This document shows, piece by piece, positions 38,695-47,451 of a stretch of DNA of 64,000 bases (its first letter is position 1; each line of letters starts with the position of its first letter). The position numbers and the translations under genes are program-made. Location of the stretch: positions 124,001 through 188,000 of the forward strand of contig JACKCR010000003.1 of the NCBI GenBank assembly GCA_020633975.1, read 5' to 3'. The notes below the pieces were generated by a model. It saw nothing but the letters and a program-made list of their open reading frames with translations, was not told the origin of the DNA and made no database searches. The DNA comes from Candidatus Eiseniibacteriota bacterium (lineage in GTDB: Bacteria; Eisenbacteria; RBG-16-71-46; CAIMUX01).

Positions 38695-39108
38695 TCAGTC
38701 GACCAACACCCGCTCCGGCTGACCCTTCTGGTGAACGCGAAAGACGAGGACGACCGCACCCTCCTCCGTCGTGATCGCCGTGTGCACCTGCTGGAGCGGA
38801 ACCTTCGCGACGTCGCCCGCGCGCGTGACGATGTCTTCCTTGCCGTCCTGCCAGAGAGTGCACGAGCCTTCGAGCACGTAGGCGAACTCCTCGCCCGGAT
38901 GCCAGTGCTTGGGGAGAGAGCTGTGCGGCAGGATGGTGACGCGGCTCACGATCACTTCCGTGCCTTCCACTCCCTCGAGCTCCGCGCGGAGTAGATTCTC
39001 GAGCGAGAGCCCCGCGGGCGGAGCGGACGGCACGCCGGCGGAAAGAGCTACGAAACCCCGGCCGACACCAGAGTGGGTTCGACCGGGGTCGTGGAGATCG
39101 AAACGCAT
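38695..39108 (-). CDS. Cupin domain protein
   Basis: A 137-residue single-cupin protein. Metal-binding motif 1 is HWHPGEEFAYVLEG and motif 2 is GDVAKVPLQQVHTAI, so two His, a Glu and a C-terminal His are available to hold a metal. Small cupins act as isomerases, dioxygenases or sensors, and function cannot be assigned. It is convergent with the RND operon (71 nt gap) and lies 58 nt downstream of the kelch gene on the same strand. Confidence 0.85.
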   Translation of the reverse strand: MRFDLHDPGRTHSGVGRGFVALSAGVPSAPPAGLSLENLLRAELEGVEGTEVIVSRVTILPHSSLPKHWHPGEEFAYVLEGSCTLWQDGKEDIVTRAGDVAKVPLQQVHTAITTEEGAVVLVFRVHQKGQPERVLVD

Positions 39109-39166
39109 TCGATCCGCTCAGAGTTGGTGGACGACGGCAGTCCGTCGATCCGCCAACTGATCAGCG

Positions 39167-40372
39167 CTACCTGAGAACCGTCAGCCTCTGCGAAGCCGTG
39201 CGCCCGGTGGCGTCGACGAGCTGCAGGAAGTAGGTACCCGCTGCGATTCCTTCCGGAAGCGTCACTTCCTCACGGGCCGCATCGAGACGAGCGACCTGCC
39301 GCCCCTGCGCGTCGAGGAGATGGAGAGCCGATGCTTCGGCCGGAAGCTCCTCGATGCGAAGCTGCGTGCCCGTTACAGGATTCGGAGCTACGCGGAACGC
39401 GATGCTCGAGGGCGACCACTCTCCCACTCCCGCCGGATCCGTGAACTGGTACGTCCACATGTCGAACTCCAGTCGGGTCGTGCTGAGTCCGCCCATGAAG
39501 TAGACCGTGTCCCCGATCACGAAGTTACCTGGAGCCCAACGCCCAGAACCTGGATGTGCCGGCAACGCCGTCCACGTGTCGGTCGACGCTTCGTACTCCC
39601 AGAACTCACCCGTGTCGAGCTGCTGGTGATCTTCACCTTCGCCGCTCAGGATGTAGCCCTTCCCACCATAGGAGAACTGCGTCCCTGCAACGCGGCCCTC
39701 ACCGGGGAAGTCCGCCATCTGGACCCAAGTGTTCGTTCCGCGATCGAACTTGTAGAAGTCGTTGAAGATCGCCGCACCGTGTCCGAACCCGACGTACGGA
39801 GTGTCTCCGATGTTGAAGTAGTAGGGGTGGTGACGGTTCGGCCCAGGTAGATTGTCCCGCTGGACCCACTGATCGGTGGCGATGTCGTACTCCCACCAAT
39901 CGCGCAGGTTGCCGGAAGACGCTCCGCCCATGCCGATGAAGATCTTGCCGTCATCCGTGATGACGAACGCCGGATGCGTCCGACCAACTCCCGGCAGAGA
40001 GGCGAGCTGCGTCCAGTTTCCGGTGTCCGGATCGTACTCCCACAGATCGTTGAAGTAAGCGGAACCGAGTCCACACGCGAGGTAGCCCTTCCCGTCGTAC
40101 GCGCCTCCATAGGAATAGCTCCGCGCAGGGCCGGGAAAGTCCGGCAGAACCTCCCACTGGTTCACATTCGGGTCGTAGCGGAAGAAGTCGGCGGTGTTGC
40201 CACCGGACGACCCCGTCACGACGTAACCGTAGCCATCCAGGGTGAAGTTGACCGGGTGGTGCCGGCCGGAGCCGGGCATGTCCGCCGCAGCCGTCCAGTC
40301 TTGGCCAGCGGATGGACCGGCCAGGGCGAGAAGTCCTGTGACGGCCGCGACGATAGTCGGGAGCCGGAGCAT
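39167..40372 (-). CDS. Secreted kelch-repeat protein with Por-type sorting tail
   Basis: Exported protein of 401 residues. AGGAGG precedes ATG at 40372, and a signal peptide runs to about GPSAGQ. Six kelch motifs recur, each with a Gly-rich strand and W-E-Y-D (GKGYLACGLGSAYFNDLWEYD). The C-terminal 75 residues form a type-IX-like tail (ALHLLDAQGRQVARLDAAREE...GTYFLQLVD). A surface or extracellular binding propeller is likely. Enzymatic residues of kelch-fold oxidases or sialidases are not seen. Confidence 0.85.
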   Translation of the reverse strand: MLRLPTIVAAVTGLLALAGPSAGQDWTAAADMPGSGRHHPVNFTLDGYGYVVTGSSGGNTADFFRYDPNVNQWEVLPDFPGPARSYSYGGAYDGKGYLACGLGSAYFNDLWEYDPDTGNWTQLASLPGVGRTHPAFVITDDGKIFIGMGGASSGNLRDWWEYDIATDQWVQRDNLPGPNRHHPYYFNIGDTPYVGFGHGAAIFNDFYKFDRGTNTWVQMADFPGEGRVAGTQFSYGGKGYILSGEGEDHQQLDTGEFWEYEASTDTWTALPAHPGSGRWAPGNFVIGDTVYFMGGLSTTRLEFDMWTYQFTDPAGVGEWSPSSIAFRVAPNPVTGTQLRIEELPAEASALHLLDAQGRQVARLDAAREEVTLPEGIAAGTYFLQLVDATGRTASQRLTVLR

Positions 40373-40507
40373 AGGTGCCTCCTTGTCGTGGTTGCGGACA
40401 GGTGGTTTTGGGGTAACTGGAAATCCTAGGGGATGGGATCCCGTCGGTCACCTGATATCGACGAAGCCGCCGGGTGTCGGCGAGGCCGCCCGGACCACCG
40501 CATCGGT

Positions 40508-40655
40508 GAACTCACGGAATCCGCCGGACTCAGCGCCTCCGACCAACTCACAGCATCCGCCGAACTCACCGCATCCGACGCACTCACGGCGTGCGCGAAC
40601 TCGCCGCATCCGACGCGCTCACGCCATCCGCCGGAGACTCACCGCGTCCGAACGA
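40508..40655. repeat. Degenerate 18-19-bp tandem repeat, about eight copies
   Basis: A unit close to AACTCACCGCATCCGACG is repeated with drift between the kelch gene and the Omp28-like gene, and its end overlaps the last codons of the latter. The 266-bp gap holds no other gene. Confidence 0.65.
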
Positions 40656-42663
40656 CCTTCGCCTCGCCTTCCCCGGACTCGCTCCGCATCCTGGCGAAGT
40701 AGACGCCTGCCGGCATCGAGCCGCCCGCGTCATCGGTGCCGTCCCAACTCACGTGATGGGGGCCCGCCCCTAAGACGCCATCGACGAGCGCACGCACTCT
40801 CCGCCCCCCCGCGTCGACGAGCACGAGCGAAACCTGTTCCTCGGCGGCCAGCACGAACCGGATCTCCGTGGACGGCGAGAACGGGTTGGGCGACGCCGTC
40901 ATCGACGCAACGCCAACCGCTCCTGGAACCGCTTCCCCGTCCCCAGGGTCGATTCCTGCCGGCGCTTCTCCGTTCAGGATCCAGTAGAGCGTGTTCCCGA
41001 TGACGTCGCTCGCTCCGCTCTCGAACGCGTCCATCTCGATCGTGTTGAACACGGTCCGGACTCCGCTCGGCGTCGTGTTCCGCAAGGCGACGGAGAGGCC
41101 GTTCTCGTTGCGGAAGATCGTGCTCGCCGTCTCCGTTGGGTTGACCTCGTCGACGCGATTGGCGGACGGGCCCGGGAAGTAGAGCCCCGGAAACGCCATC
41201 CCGTTCGTGATCGGGTCCCCGTCGACACCATACGCATCCAACGCCGCGACGTCGTTCGTGTACGTATCGACGCCGAGGTACTCGGTCGTGAACGGATGGG
41301 TGCCGTTGCTCGAGAGGTAGCCCATACTCGAAAGGAACAGTCCGCCGCCGCTCTCGAGGTACGACTCGAGGGTGGCGATGTGGTTCGCGCTCAGCGCCGA
41401 AACGAAGTAGGCCGTATGCCAGACGACGGCGTCATAGCCGCGCAGAGCAGGTGCTGTGGGGCCAAAGTCACCGCCCTCACTGAACATGTCGAAGAGGTAT
41501 CCGTTCGCGTCGAACGCGTCGACGAACACCTGCTCCAGCGGCTGCGGACCATCGTCGTCCACCAGGAGGATCGCATCCGATCCGTTGAAGACCCGCGGAT
41601 GGAGCGAACGCACTTGGGCGGAAGACGAAGACTCGAACAAGAGATCCTGGGCGCCGATCCGTACGTCACCATCGGTCTGGACCCGTACGTTCACACCCTT
41701 CGACTCGCCGGCTGCAAGGGGCAGAGTCGTCGAGGTGTACCAAGTAGCGTCACCCTCCACTTGGAACTCGGCCGGCCATCCTGTGCCGACGCCGGTCGTC
41801 ACCTGGATCACGTCGCCGTTCTCGGCCACGTTCCGGATCACACCTTCGAAGAGGGCCGTACCGTTCCCGGCCGGAACAGACTCGATCAAGTCCGGGAACT
41901 CTGCGACGAAGTAGTACGGCACCGGTTCGAAGTCGGTCGCCTGTACGATCGCACGTCCGCCCGAGATCTCCTCGTAGACAGCCGCCGCATGGAGGTTCGC
42001 CACGTTCCAGTCCGCCGGGATCGTCACCGACTCCACGACCTGCTGCGTAGGATTCGCATCGCTCAAGGTCACCGGCGTGGACCTAACCATCCGGGTGACG
42101 TGGTTCCAGGTGTCGACATCCCCATACCCACAGCACCACGAGATGTCGTTCTCGATGAGGAAGAGCGTCACCTGATGCGCATCGAAGGTGAGGCCCGGGT
42201 CGACGAGTGCAAGATCCGCGGTGACGGTGGCCGTGCTCCCGTCGATCGATAGCCCGCCAGTGATGTCGACCGGACTCAGGTAGTCCGATGCGAGGAGCTG
42301 CTCCTGGATCACTTCGTCGTAGGCGGGCACCATCACGTCGCAGATGCTCGCGCCGATGAACTCATGCACTCCGTCGACGTCCACTTCCGGAACTCCGGTC
42401 ACGCCAAACCGGGCCGCGCGGGCCTCCGTCTCGGGAGTCGTGAACGGATCGATCTCGGAGAGATGGGAGTCCGCATGGATGAAGAGCGGACCGTAGACCT
42501 CATCCAGCTCGGAGAGAGCGCACCGCGCCCTCACGCAGCCCGATCACCACACCGCGCCGAACTCGTCGGCCCAGACACGTCTCAGGACGCCTGCATCCGC
42601 GATGGAGGTGATCGTGACGAACATGACGAAGAGAGTGACGAGAGGAAGGGCGGGCTTCTTCAT
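40639..42663 (-). CDS. Candidate selenoprotein: secreted Omp28-like thioredoxin-fold protein with U-S-G-C site and FlgD-like tail
   Basis: A 674-codon frame with one TGA at codon 40 (42546-42544). ATG at 42663 has GAGGAGG upstream and opens a signal peptide (MKKPALPLVTLFVMFVTITS). The TGA occurs in EFGAVW-U-SGCVRARCALSELDEVYG, where Omp28-type proteins have W-C-x-x-C, followed by the expected helix, DPF and a cis-Pro-like GVTGVPEV. Later regions are an Omp28-like beta domain, a glutamine-amidotransferase-like domain (about 340-570), and a FlgD-like tail (LVLVDAGGRRVRALVDG...GVYFARM). A SECIS-like hairpin with a GGU loop follows the TGA. Starting at GTG 42534 instead would delete the signal peptide and redox site. 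Confidence 0.83.
42514..42546 (-). promoter_or_regulatory. Candidate bacterial SECIS element (with its TGA)
   Basis: On the minus strand, after TGA (42546-42544), GAGGGCGC (42532-42525) pairs with GCGCTCTC (42521-42514), eight pairs with one G-U, around a three-base loop GGT (42524-42522). The loop begins 20 nt after the TGA. A GGU apical loop is the hallmark of the E. coli fdhF element. Confidence 0.75.
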
Positions 42664-42749
42664 GAGGCCTCCTCAGGGCGCAGGACAGAACCGATCGGAA
42701 GGCCAGTGTACACCAGATCGCTGTCGCGAAACGAACCGCCGGCGTGCGA

Positions 42750-43568
42750 TCAGAAGTGGAACGAATCCGCCGGTGCGTAGACCCGGAACGGTGCGATCGA
42801 CACGAAGCCGAGCTTCTCGTACAGCCCGTAGGCCATGGCCGTGGAGTGGAGAACCGCCAGGTGATGACCATCCCGTCGCGCGGCCGCGAACGCCTCCAAC
42901 GTGAGTATCCGCGCGAGGCCCAACCCCCGCGCTTCCGGCTTCGTCGCTACGCCGTAGAGTCCGACCGCCCCCTTGTCCAGATTGATGACTACCTTCGATA
43001 CCGGTACACCATCCCTCCAGGCGAGCCAGCACCGGAGGCGTTCATCCGGCCCCACGTGGAAATCCCGCGTCACTCCGGCGAGCAGCTGACGCGTCTCCGG
43101 CGACACATCCCAACGCCAAGCGATGAGGTCGAGCGCGGCCGCAAGGTCGCCGTCTCCGACTGCCTCACGAATCTCGATCCCGTCCGGAGTCGGGTCCGGA
43201 GCCGGCATTTCCCGCGTGTCCATCACCATGCCCGGTAGGACCTCGGCCTCGACGAACCCACGGGCCCCGAGACGCTCTCCCAAGTCATCGGGAGACGAAC
43301 TCGGATGGATCAACCAGGCGAACGGAACTCCACGGCCCTGGTAGTGAGCAAAGATCGCATCGATCCGAGCCTCTACATCGCCGCCCCCGCGAAAGCGGAG
43401 CACCACGTTGTACGGCAGTTGCGTGATCGGCGTATCGAACCGCAGCAGTTCGTCCGAGTCGTGGAGGACACAACCCTCCCCGCGGCCGAAGTTGGACCAG
43501 AGTGACCAGAGGTTCTCCTCCAGCGCTCGGATCTTCTCTGACTCCGGAAGGTTCGCTACGGACTCCAT
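42750..43568 (-). CDS. GNAT-family N-acetyltransferase, copy 1
   Basis: A 272-residue soluble enzyme that would transfer an acetyl group from acetyl-CoA to an amine. The C-terminal GNAT core includes the acetyl-CoA loop (ATKPEARGLGLARILTLEAF) and the final strand region (YEKLGFVSIAPFRVYAP). The N-terminal half is a second, weaker GNAT-like domain (LPESEKIRALEENLWSLWSNFGRG). It is highly similar along its whole length to the gene at 43684-44502, clearly a tandem duplicate. The acceptor is unknown. Confidence 0.87.
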   Translation of the reverse strand: MESVANLPESEKIRALEENLWSLWSNFGRGEGCVLHDSDELLRFDTPITQLPYNVVLRFRGGGDVEARIDAIFAHYQGRGVPFAWLIHPSSSPDDLGERLGARGFVEAEVLPGMVMDTREMPAPDPTPDGIEIREAVGDGDLAAALDLIAWRWDVSPETRQLLAGVTRDFHVGPDERLRCWLAWRDGVPVSKVVINLDKGAVGLYGVATKPEARGLGLARILTLEAFAAARRDGHHLAVLHSTAMAYGLYEKLGFVSIAPFRVYAPADSFHF

Positions 43569-43614
43569 CGCCGCGTCCTGCTCCTTGGTTCGAGTTGGAA
43601 GGCCGAATCGATGA

Positions 43615-43674
43615 ACAGCACCACGAGATGTCGTTCTCGATGAGGAAGAGCGTCACCTGATGCGCATCGAAGGT
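43615..43674. repeat. 60-bp exact copy of an internal piece of the Omp28-like gene
   Basis: Positions 43615-43674 are identical to 42130-42189, inside the Omp28-like gene and in the same orientation. It lies between the two acetyltransferase genes, 9 nt from the end of copy 2, and yields a short meaningless frame beginning TFDAHQVTLFLIEND. It is a scar of the duplication that made the two genes. Confidence 0.9.
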
Positions 43675-43683
43675 CAAGATCGA

Positions 43684-44502
43684 TCAAGCGTGGAAGGTGT
43701 CCGCCGGAGCGTAGACCCGGAATGGCACGACCGACACGAAGCCGAGCCTCTCGTACATCCGGACAGCCATGGGAGACGAGTGCAGGACGGCGAGGTGGAA
43801 ACCCGCCTGCCTGGCCGCGGCGAATGCCGTCAGCGTGAGCGTTCGCGCGAGCCCCAGCCCCCGTACCTCCGGCCTCGTGGCGACGCCGTAGAGCCCGACG
43901 GCACCAACGTCGAGATTGATGATCGCCTTCGACACCGGCGCGCCGTCCTTGCAGGCGAGCCAGCAACGGAGCTTCTGATCGGGACCCACCGGAAACTCAC
44001 CCGCCACCCCGGCAAGCAGATGGCGCACTTCTTCCGGCACGTCCCATCTCCAGGCAATCAGGTCCAGCACGGAAACGACGTCGTCACCACCATCCACTTC
44101 TCGAATCTCGATGCCGTCGGGAGTTAGATCCGGCGCAGGCATGTCGCGAGTGTCCGCGACCATCCCCGGCAAGACCTCGGCCTCGACGAATCCTCGACGC
44201 GCAAGTCGTTCACCCATGTCATCGGGCGACGAACTCGGGTGAACCAACCAGACGAACGGAACTCCCCGGTCCTGATAGTGGGCGAAGATCGCGTCGATCC
44301 GAGCGTCCACGTCACCCCCTTCGCGGAATCGGAGCACCGCGTTGTAGGGCAGCGTCGGAATCGGCGTATCGAACCGAAGTAACTCCGGAGTGTCGTGGAG
44401 AGCGCAACCCTCACCGCGTCCGAAGTAGGACCAAAGCGACCAGTGGTTCTCCTCGAGCGCTCGGATCTTCTCTGATTCAGGAAGGCTCGCTACGGACGTC
44501 AT
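43684..44502 (-). CDS. GNAT-family N-acetyltransferase, copy 2
   Basis: A 272-residue paralog of the preceding entry, alignable from first to last residue (LPESEKIRALEENHWSLWSYFGRGEGC against LPESEKIRALEENLWSLWSNFGRGEGC in the other). The acetyl-CoA loop reads ATRPEVRGLGLARTLTLTAF. ATG at 44502 matches the paralog's start; a GTG six codons upstream is the alternative. Codon 3 positions differ widely while protein similarity is high, so the duplication is old enough for selection to have acted on both. Confidence 0.87.
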   Translation of the reverse strand: MTSVASLPESEKIRALEENHWSLWSYFGRGEGCALHDTPELLRFDTPIPTLPYNAVLRFREGGDVDARIDAIFAHYQDRGVPFVWLVHPSSSPDDMGERLARRGFVEAEVLPGMVADTRDMPAPDLTPDGIEIREVDGGDDVVSVLDLIAWRWDVPEEVRHLLAGVAGEFPVGPDQKLRCWLACKDGAPVSKAIINLDVGAVGLYGVATRPEVRGLGLARTLTLTAFAAARQAGFHLAVLHSSPMAVRMYERLGFVSVVPFRVYAPADTFHA

Positions 44503-44729
44503 GGGCGCGTCGTACTCCACGGGGTTGGGACCAGGGACCAGAATCGATCAGCGACGACCTTAGCCAATCGACGCGGGTGGGTCACGTGTCTCCCGCGCCA
44601 ACGGATCCTACGCCCACCCCGCTCGTATCACGCGCGGGCTCAGATCGACTTCCCGGTGTAGACCACGGCCCCCCTTTCCGGACCGAACGATGACTCGCCA
44701 CGGCACTAGCAACCTGCTGGAGGTGTCCA

Positions 44730-46241
44730 TTGACCCGCATCGCCCCGCAGCGCTTCCCGTCGCTCTCCTCGAGGAAGCCCGCATCCAATCTCACTCTCTC
44801 GGGCGTCGTGTTGACATTGGCTCTGGGCCTCGCCCTCGTCCCGACCGCCCCCGCACTGGCCGTCGATTTCGCACCACACGCCGTCTACCCCACCGCCGAC
44901 TTCCCCTTCGGAGTCGCCACCGGTGACCTCGACGGTGACGGCTACCCCGAGATCGTCGCCGTCGACATGGACGGACTCACCGTCCTCCCCGCCCTGCGCG
45001 ACGGCACGTTCGGACCCGCGATGTCCTATCCGATGGAGGAAACACGCACCGTCGTCGTGGGTGACTTCGATGACGACGGCCACGACGACGTCGTCGTCCA
45101 GCGGCAGAGCCAGACGCAGCCCCCGATGGCGTTCCTACGAAACCAAGGAGACGGCACACTCGCCGCACCCATCCCGTTCGGCACGTCCCACCCGATCGGC
45201 GGCCCCACGATCGTTAGCGACTTCGATGAGGACGACGCCCTAGACCTCGCCGTCCACGACGCCGCCAACGGCCGGATCCTCGTCTACCTCGGAAACGGCG
45301 ACGGCTCCTTCGCAGACGAAGCGCCGTACACCGTGTCCGGCAACACCTACCCCTCCGACATCGCCGCCTTCGACGCCGACGGCGACGGAGACCTCGACAT
45401 CGCCTTCACCGCCGTCCTCGACGACACCCCCGCCGGTATCCTCTGGGGCAACGGTGACGGCACGTTCGGCAGCACCACCTCGTTCTCCACGTACACCGTC
45501 ACCGAAGTCGGCCTCGCCGCCGGCGACATCGACGGCGATCACGACGACGACCTCGTCGTCCTCGACTTCTCCGCCAACAAACTGCGTGTCTACCGCAACG
45601 ACAGCACGGGCGCATTCTCGGTGACCGAGGAGTACTCCCCAGGAATCAGCATCCAGCTCGGCGCCCGCCCTTCCCTCGCCGACTTCGATCTCGACGGAGA
45701 CCTCGACGTCGTGCTGTTCGGATTCTCGGAATCCAGCGTCGTCGTGTTCGTCAACGACGACACCGGAGGGTTCGCCGGTCCCGACATCTTCAGCGCCACC
45801 GGCAGCACGACCATGATGACCATCGCCGACCTCGACCAGGACTACGACCCCGACATCGTCGTCAGTGATCGCTTCAACCATCAGGTCGCCGTGCTCCTCG
45901 ATCTCCAGTCGTCTCCCGCGGAGGTCCCATCGGGTGCTCCCAGCGTTGTCGACGCCGGTTCGGTGCTGCGCCCTCCAACACCGAACCCAACGCTCGGACC
46001 CACCACCATCCGATTGGACCTCCCGGGAGCGACTGCCATATCGCTCGCCGTATTCGATGCGCAGGGCAGACTCGTGCGCACGCTCGAGGACGGAAGTCGC
46101 CGGCTCGACGCGGGGACCACGACCTTCGAGTGGGATGGACGGGACGATGCGGGGCGCGAGGTTGCGGGAGGCGTGTATCTGGTGCGGATGACGACGGGCG
46201 ACGAAGAGCCGCGGAGTACGCGGGTAGTCGTCGCGAGATAG
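44730..46241 (+). CDS. Secreted FG-GAP/VCBS repeat protein with FlgD-like tail
   Basis: Exported protein of 503 residues. TTG at 44730 is the start, set by GGAGG 6 nt upstream, and is followed by a signal peptide (hydrophobic about 23-44). Seven or more FG-GAP units with D-x-D-x-D-G loops (GDLDGDGYPEIVAVD, DFDLDGDLDVVLF) predict a calcium-binding propeller. The tail (ISLAVFDAQGRLVRTLEDG...GGVYLVRMT) is FlgD-like. It lacks the ASPIC/UnbV part of the other FG-GAP protein in the window. The gap 44503-44729 holds no gene. Confidence 0.85.
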   Translation: MTRIAPQRFPSLSSRKPASNLTLSGVVLTLALGLALVPTAPALAVDFAPHAVYPTADFPFGVATGDLDGDGYPEIVAVDMDGLTVLPALRDGTFGPAMSYPMEETRTVVVGDFDDDGHDDVVVQRQSQTQPPMAFLRNQGDGTLAAPIPFGTSHPIGGPTIVSDFDEDDALDLAVHDAANGRILVYLGNGDGSFADEAPYTVSGNTYPSDIAAFDADGDGDLDIAFTAVLDDTPAGILWGNGDGTFGSTTSFSTYTVTEVGLAAGDIDGDHDDDLVVLDFSANKLRVYRNDSTGAFSVTEEYSPGISIQLGARPSLADFDLDGDLDVVLFGFSESSVVVFVNDDTGGFAGPDIFSATGSTTMMTIADLDQDYDPDIVVSDRFNHQVAVLLDLQSSPAEVPSGAPSVVDAGSVLRPPTPNPTLGPTTIRLDLPGATAISLAVFDAQGRLVRTLEDGSRRLDAGTTTFEWDGRDDAGREVAGGVYLVRMTTGDEEPRSTRVVVAR

Positions 46242-46257
46242 CGCGGCGGGGCGGTTT

Positions 46258-46365
46258 CGAATCCAACGTGGATGTGGCCCGCCCGGCGCAGTGGGGATGC
46301 GTTCGAATCCAACGTGGATGTGGCCGCACCGCAGGAGCCGCTCGAAACCAACGTGGATCCGACCC
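46258..46365. repeat. Three direct repeats of a 20-bp motif
   Basis: CGAATCCAACGTGGATGTGG starts at 46258 and 46304; a variant, CGAAACCAACGTGGATCCG, starts at 46343. Spacing is 46 and 39 bp. The array lies between the stop of the FG-GAP gene and the YwiC-like gene. GTTCGAATCC resembles a tRNA T-loop, but no tRNA fold surrounds it. Confidence 0.75.
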
Positions 46366-46470
46366 GCACCCGTGGACCCTCCAGTGCCTCTGACGCTACA
46401 CTTCGCCCATCGACGGGTCGAGAGTCGTGAGGCTCTCGGCCCTAGTGGTTCCGGGCTCTCTTGGAGAATG

Positions 46471-47439
46471 ATGGCGAAGTCTTCCGTACCTCTGCCGCGT
46501 GAGCACGGCGCATGGGCCATGGTCGTCGGGCCTGCGATCGTCGGGCTGTCCGTTCCGCCGATCGGTGGAGTGCTCGAAGGGGTCTCGTCTGGGTTCGCAG
46601 GTGCAGCAACGGGCTCGAGCGTAGGCGCGACAGCCCCGTCCTCGATCGCCTCGACCGGCGGCCTGCCGCTCTTCGTCGGCGGCACGCTGCTCCTCGTCGC
46701 GCTTCTCGCGCTGTTCTGTCTGCAGTACGTCGTCGTCCGGTCGGTGACGGCAAAGCGGAGGGACCCTTCGCTGCCGAAGTGGGCCGTCGTCTATGGCGCG
46801 GTCGGAGCGATCGCGGGTGCGACGCTCGTTTTCGCCCTCGGATACGTGGAGCTGCTCGCGATCGGAGCGATTGCTGCGGTCTACTTCGCGCTCCACCTCG
46901 TGCAGGTGCGGAAGCCGGGACGACGAGAGCATCGCGCGCTCGGGTTCGAACTACTCACCGTTGCAGTGCTCTGCCTCGGAGCGCCAGCCGGCGCGATCGT
47001 CGCCGGCGCTTCCGCAACGGGTGCAGGTGCGCTCTGGGCGTATGTGCTCTCTTTCCTCTTCTTCGCCGGGAGTGTGTTCCACGTGCGTGCGATCGTGCGA
47101 CGCTTGCAGAAGAAGTCGGCGGAGCCGGAGACGATTCGGCGGTTCGAGCTCGCGCGGGAGTCGGTGCTCTGGCATGCGGCGATCGCGGTGTTCGTCGTGG
47201 TCGTGGGACTCGGGTTGTTCGGAGATGTCGGGCCGAACCATTCGACCGACGCTCTGGCCATCCGCACGGGGTTTCTCGCGGTTGCGTTTCTTCCCGCGAT
47301 CGTTCGGGCGATGTGGACGGCGGTGCAGCTTCGGCGGTCGGCTTGGAATCTCAAGACGATCGGGTTCATCGAACTCGGGTGCACGGTGGCGTTCGTGTTT
47401 GGGGCGGTGGTGCTGCTTGGGGAGCTGTGGATCGGGTAG
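46471..47439 (+). CDS. YwiC-like integral membrane protein
   Basis: A 322-residue membrane protein. ATG at 46471 has GGAG 4 nt upstream; the longer frame would run through the intergenic repeats. The family signature PREHGAWAM is at the N-terminus, and about eight hydrophobic helices follow, with a charged loop near the middle (SVTAKRRDPSLPKW). YwiC-like proteins have no proven function; the fold resembles UbiA prenyltransferases, which is inference. A decayed copy of its 3' end lies at 50879-50965. Confidence 0.83.
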   Translation: MAKSSVPLPREHGAWAMVVGPAIVGLSVPPIGGVLEGVSSGFAGAATGSSVGATAPSSIASTGGLPLFVGGTLLLVALLALFCLQYVVVRSVTAKRRDPSLPKWAVVYGAVGAIAGATLVFALGYVELLAIGAIAAVYFALHLVQVRKPGRREHRALGFELLTVAVLCLGAPAGAIVAGASATGAGALWAYVLSFLFFAGSVFHVRAIVRRLQKKSAEPETIRRFELARESVLWHAAIAVFVVVVGLGLFGDVGPNHSTDALAIRTGFLAVAFLPAIVRAMWTAVQLRRSAWNLKTIGFIELGCTVAFVFGAVVLLGELWIG

Positions 47440-47451
47440 GCGGCTCGATGT

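Noticed and set aside
42534-42536. GTG at 42534 as start of the Omp28-like gene
   Set aside because: No ribosome site before it, and it would remove the signal peptide and redox motif that are encoded in the same frame upstream of the TGA.
43285-43677. 130-residue minus-strand frame starting TFDAHQVTLFLIEND
   Set aside because: Created by the 60-bp duplicated piece of the Omp28-like gene running out of frame into the acetyltransferase gene.
46302-46312. GTTCGAATCC resembling a tRNA T-loop
   Set aside because: No acceptor, D or anticodon stems can be formed around it, and the sequence recurs as a direct repeat.
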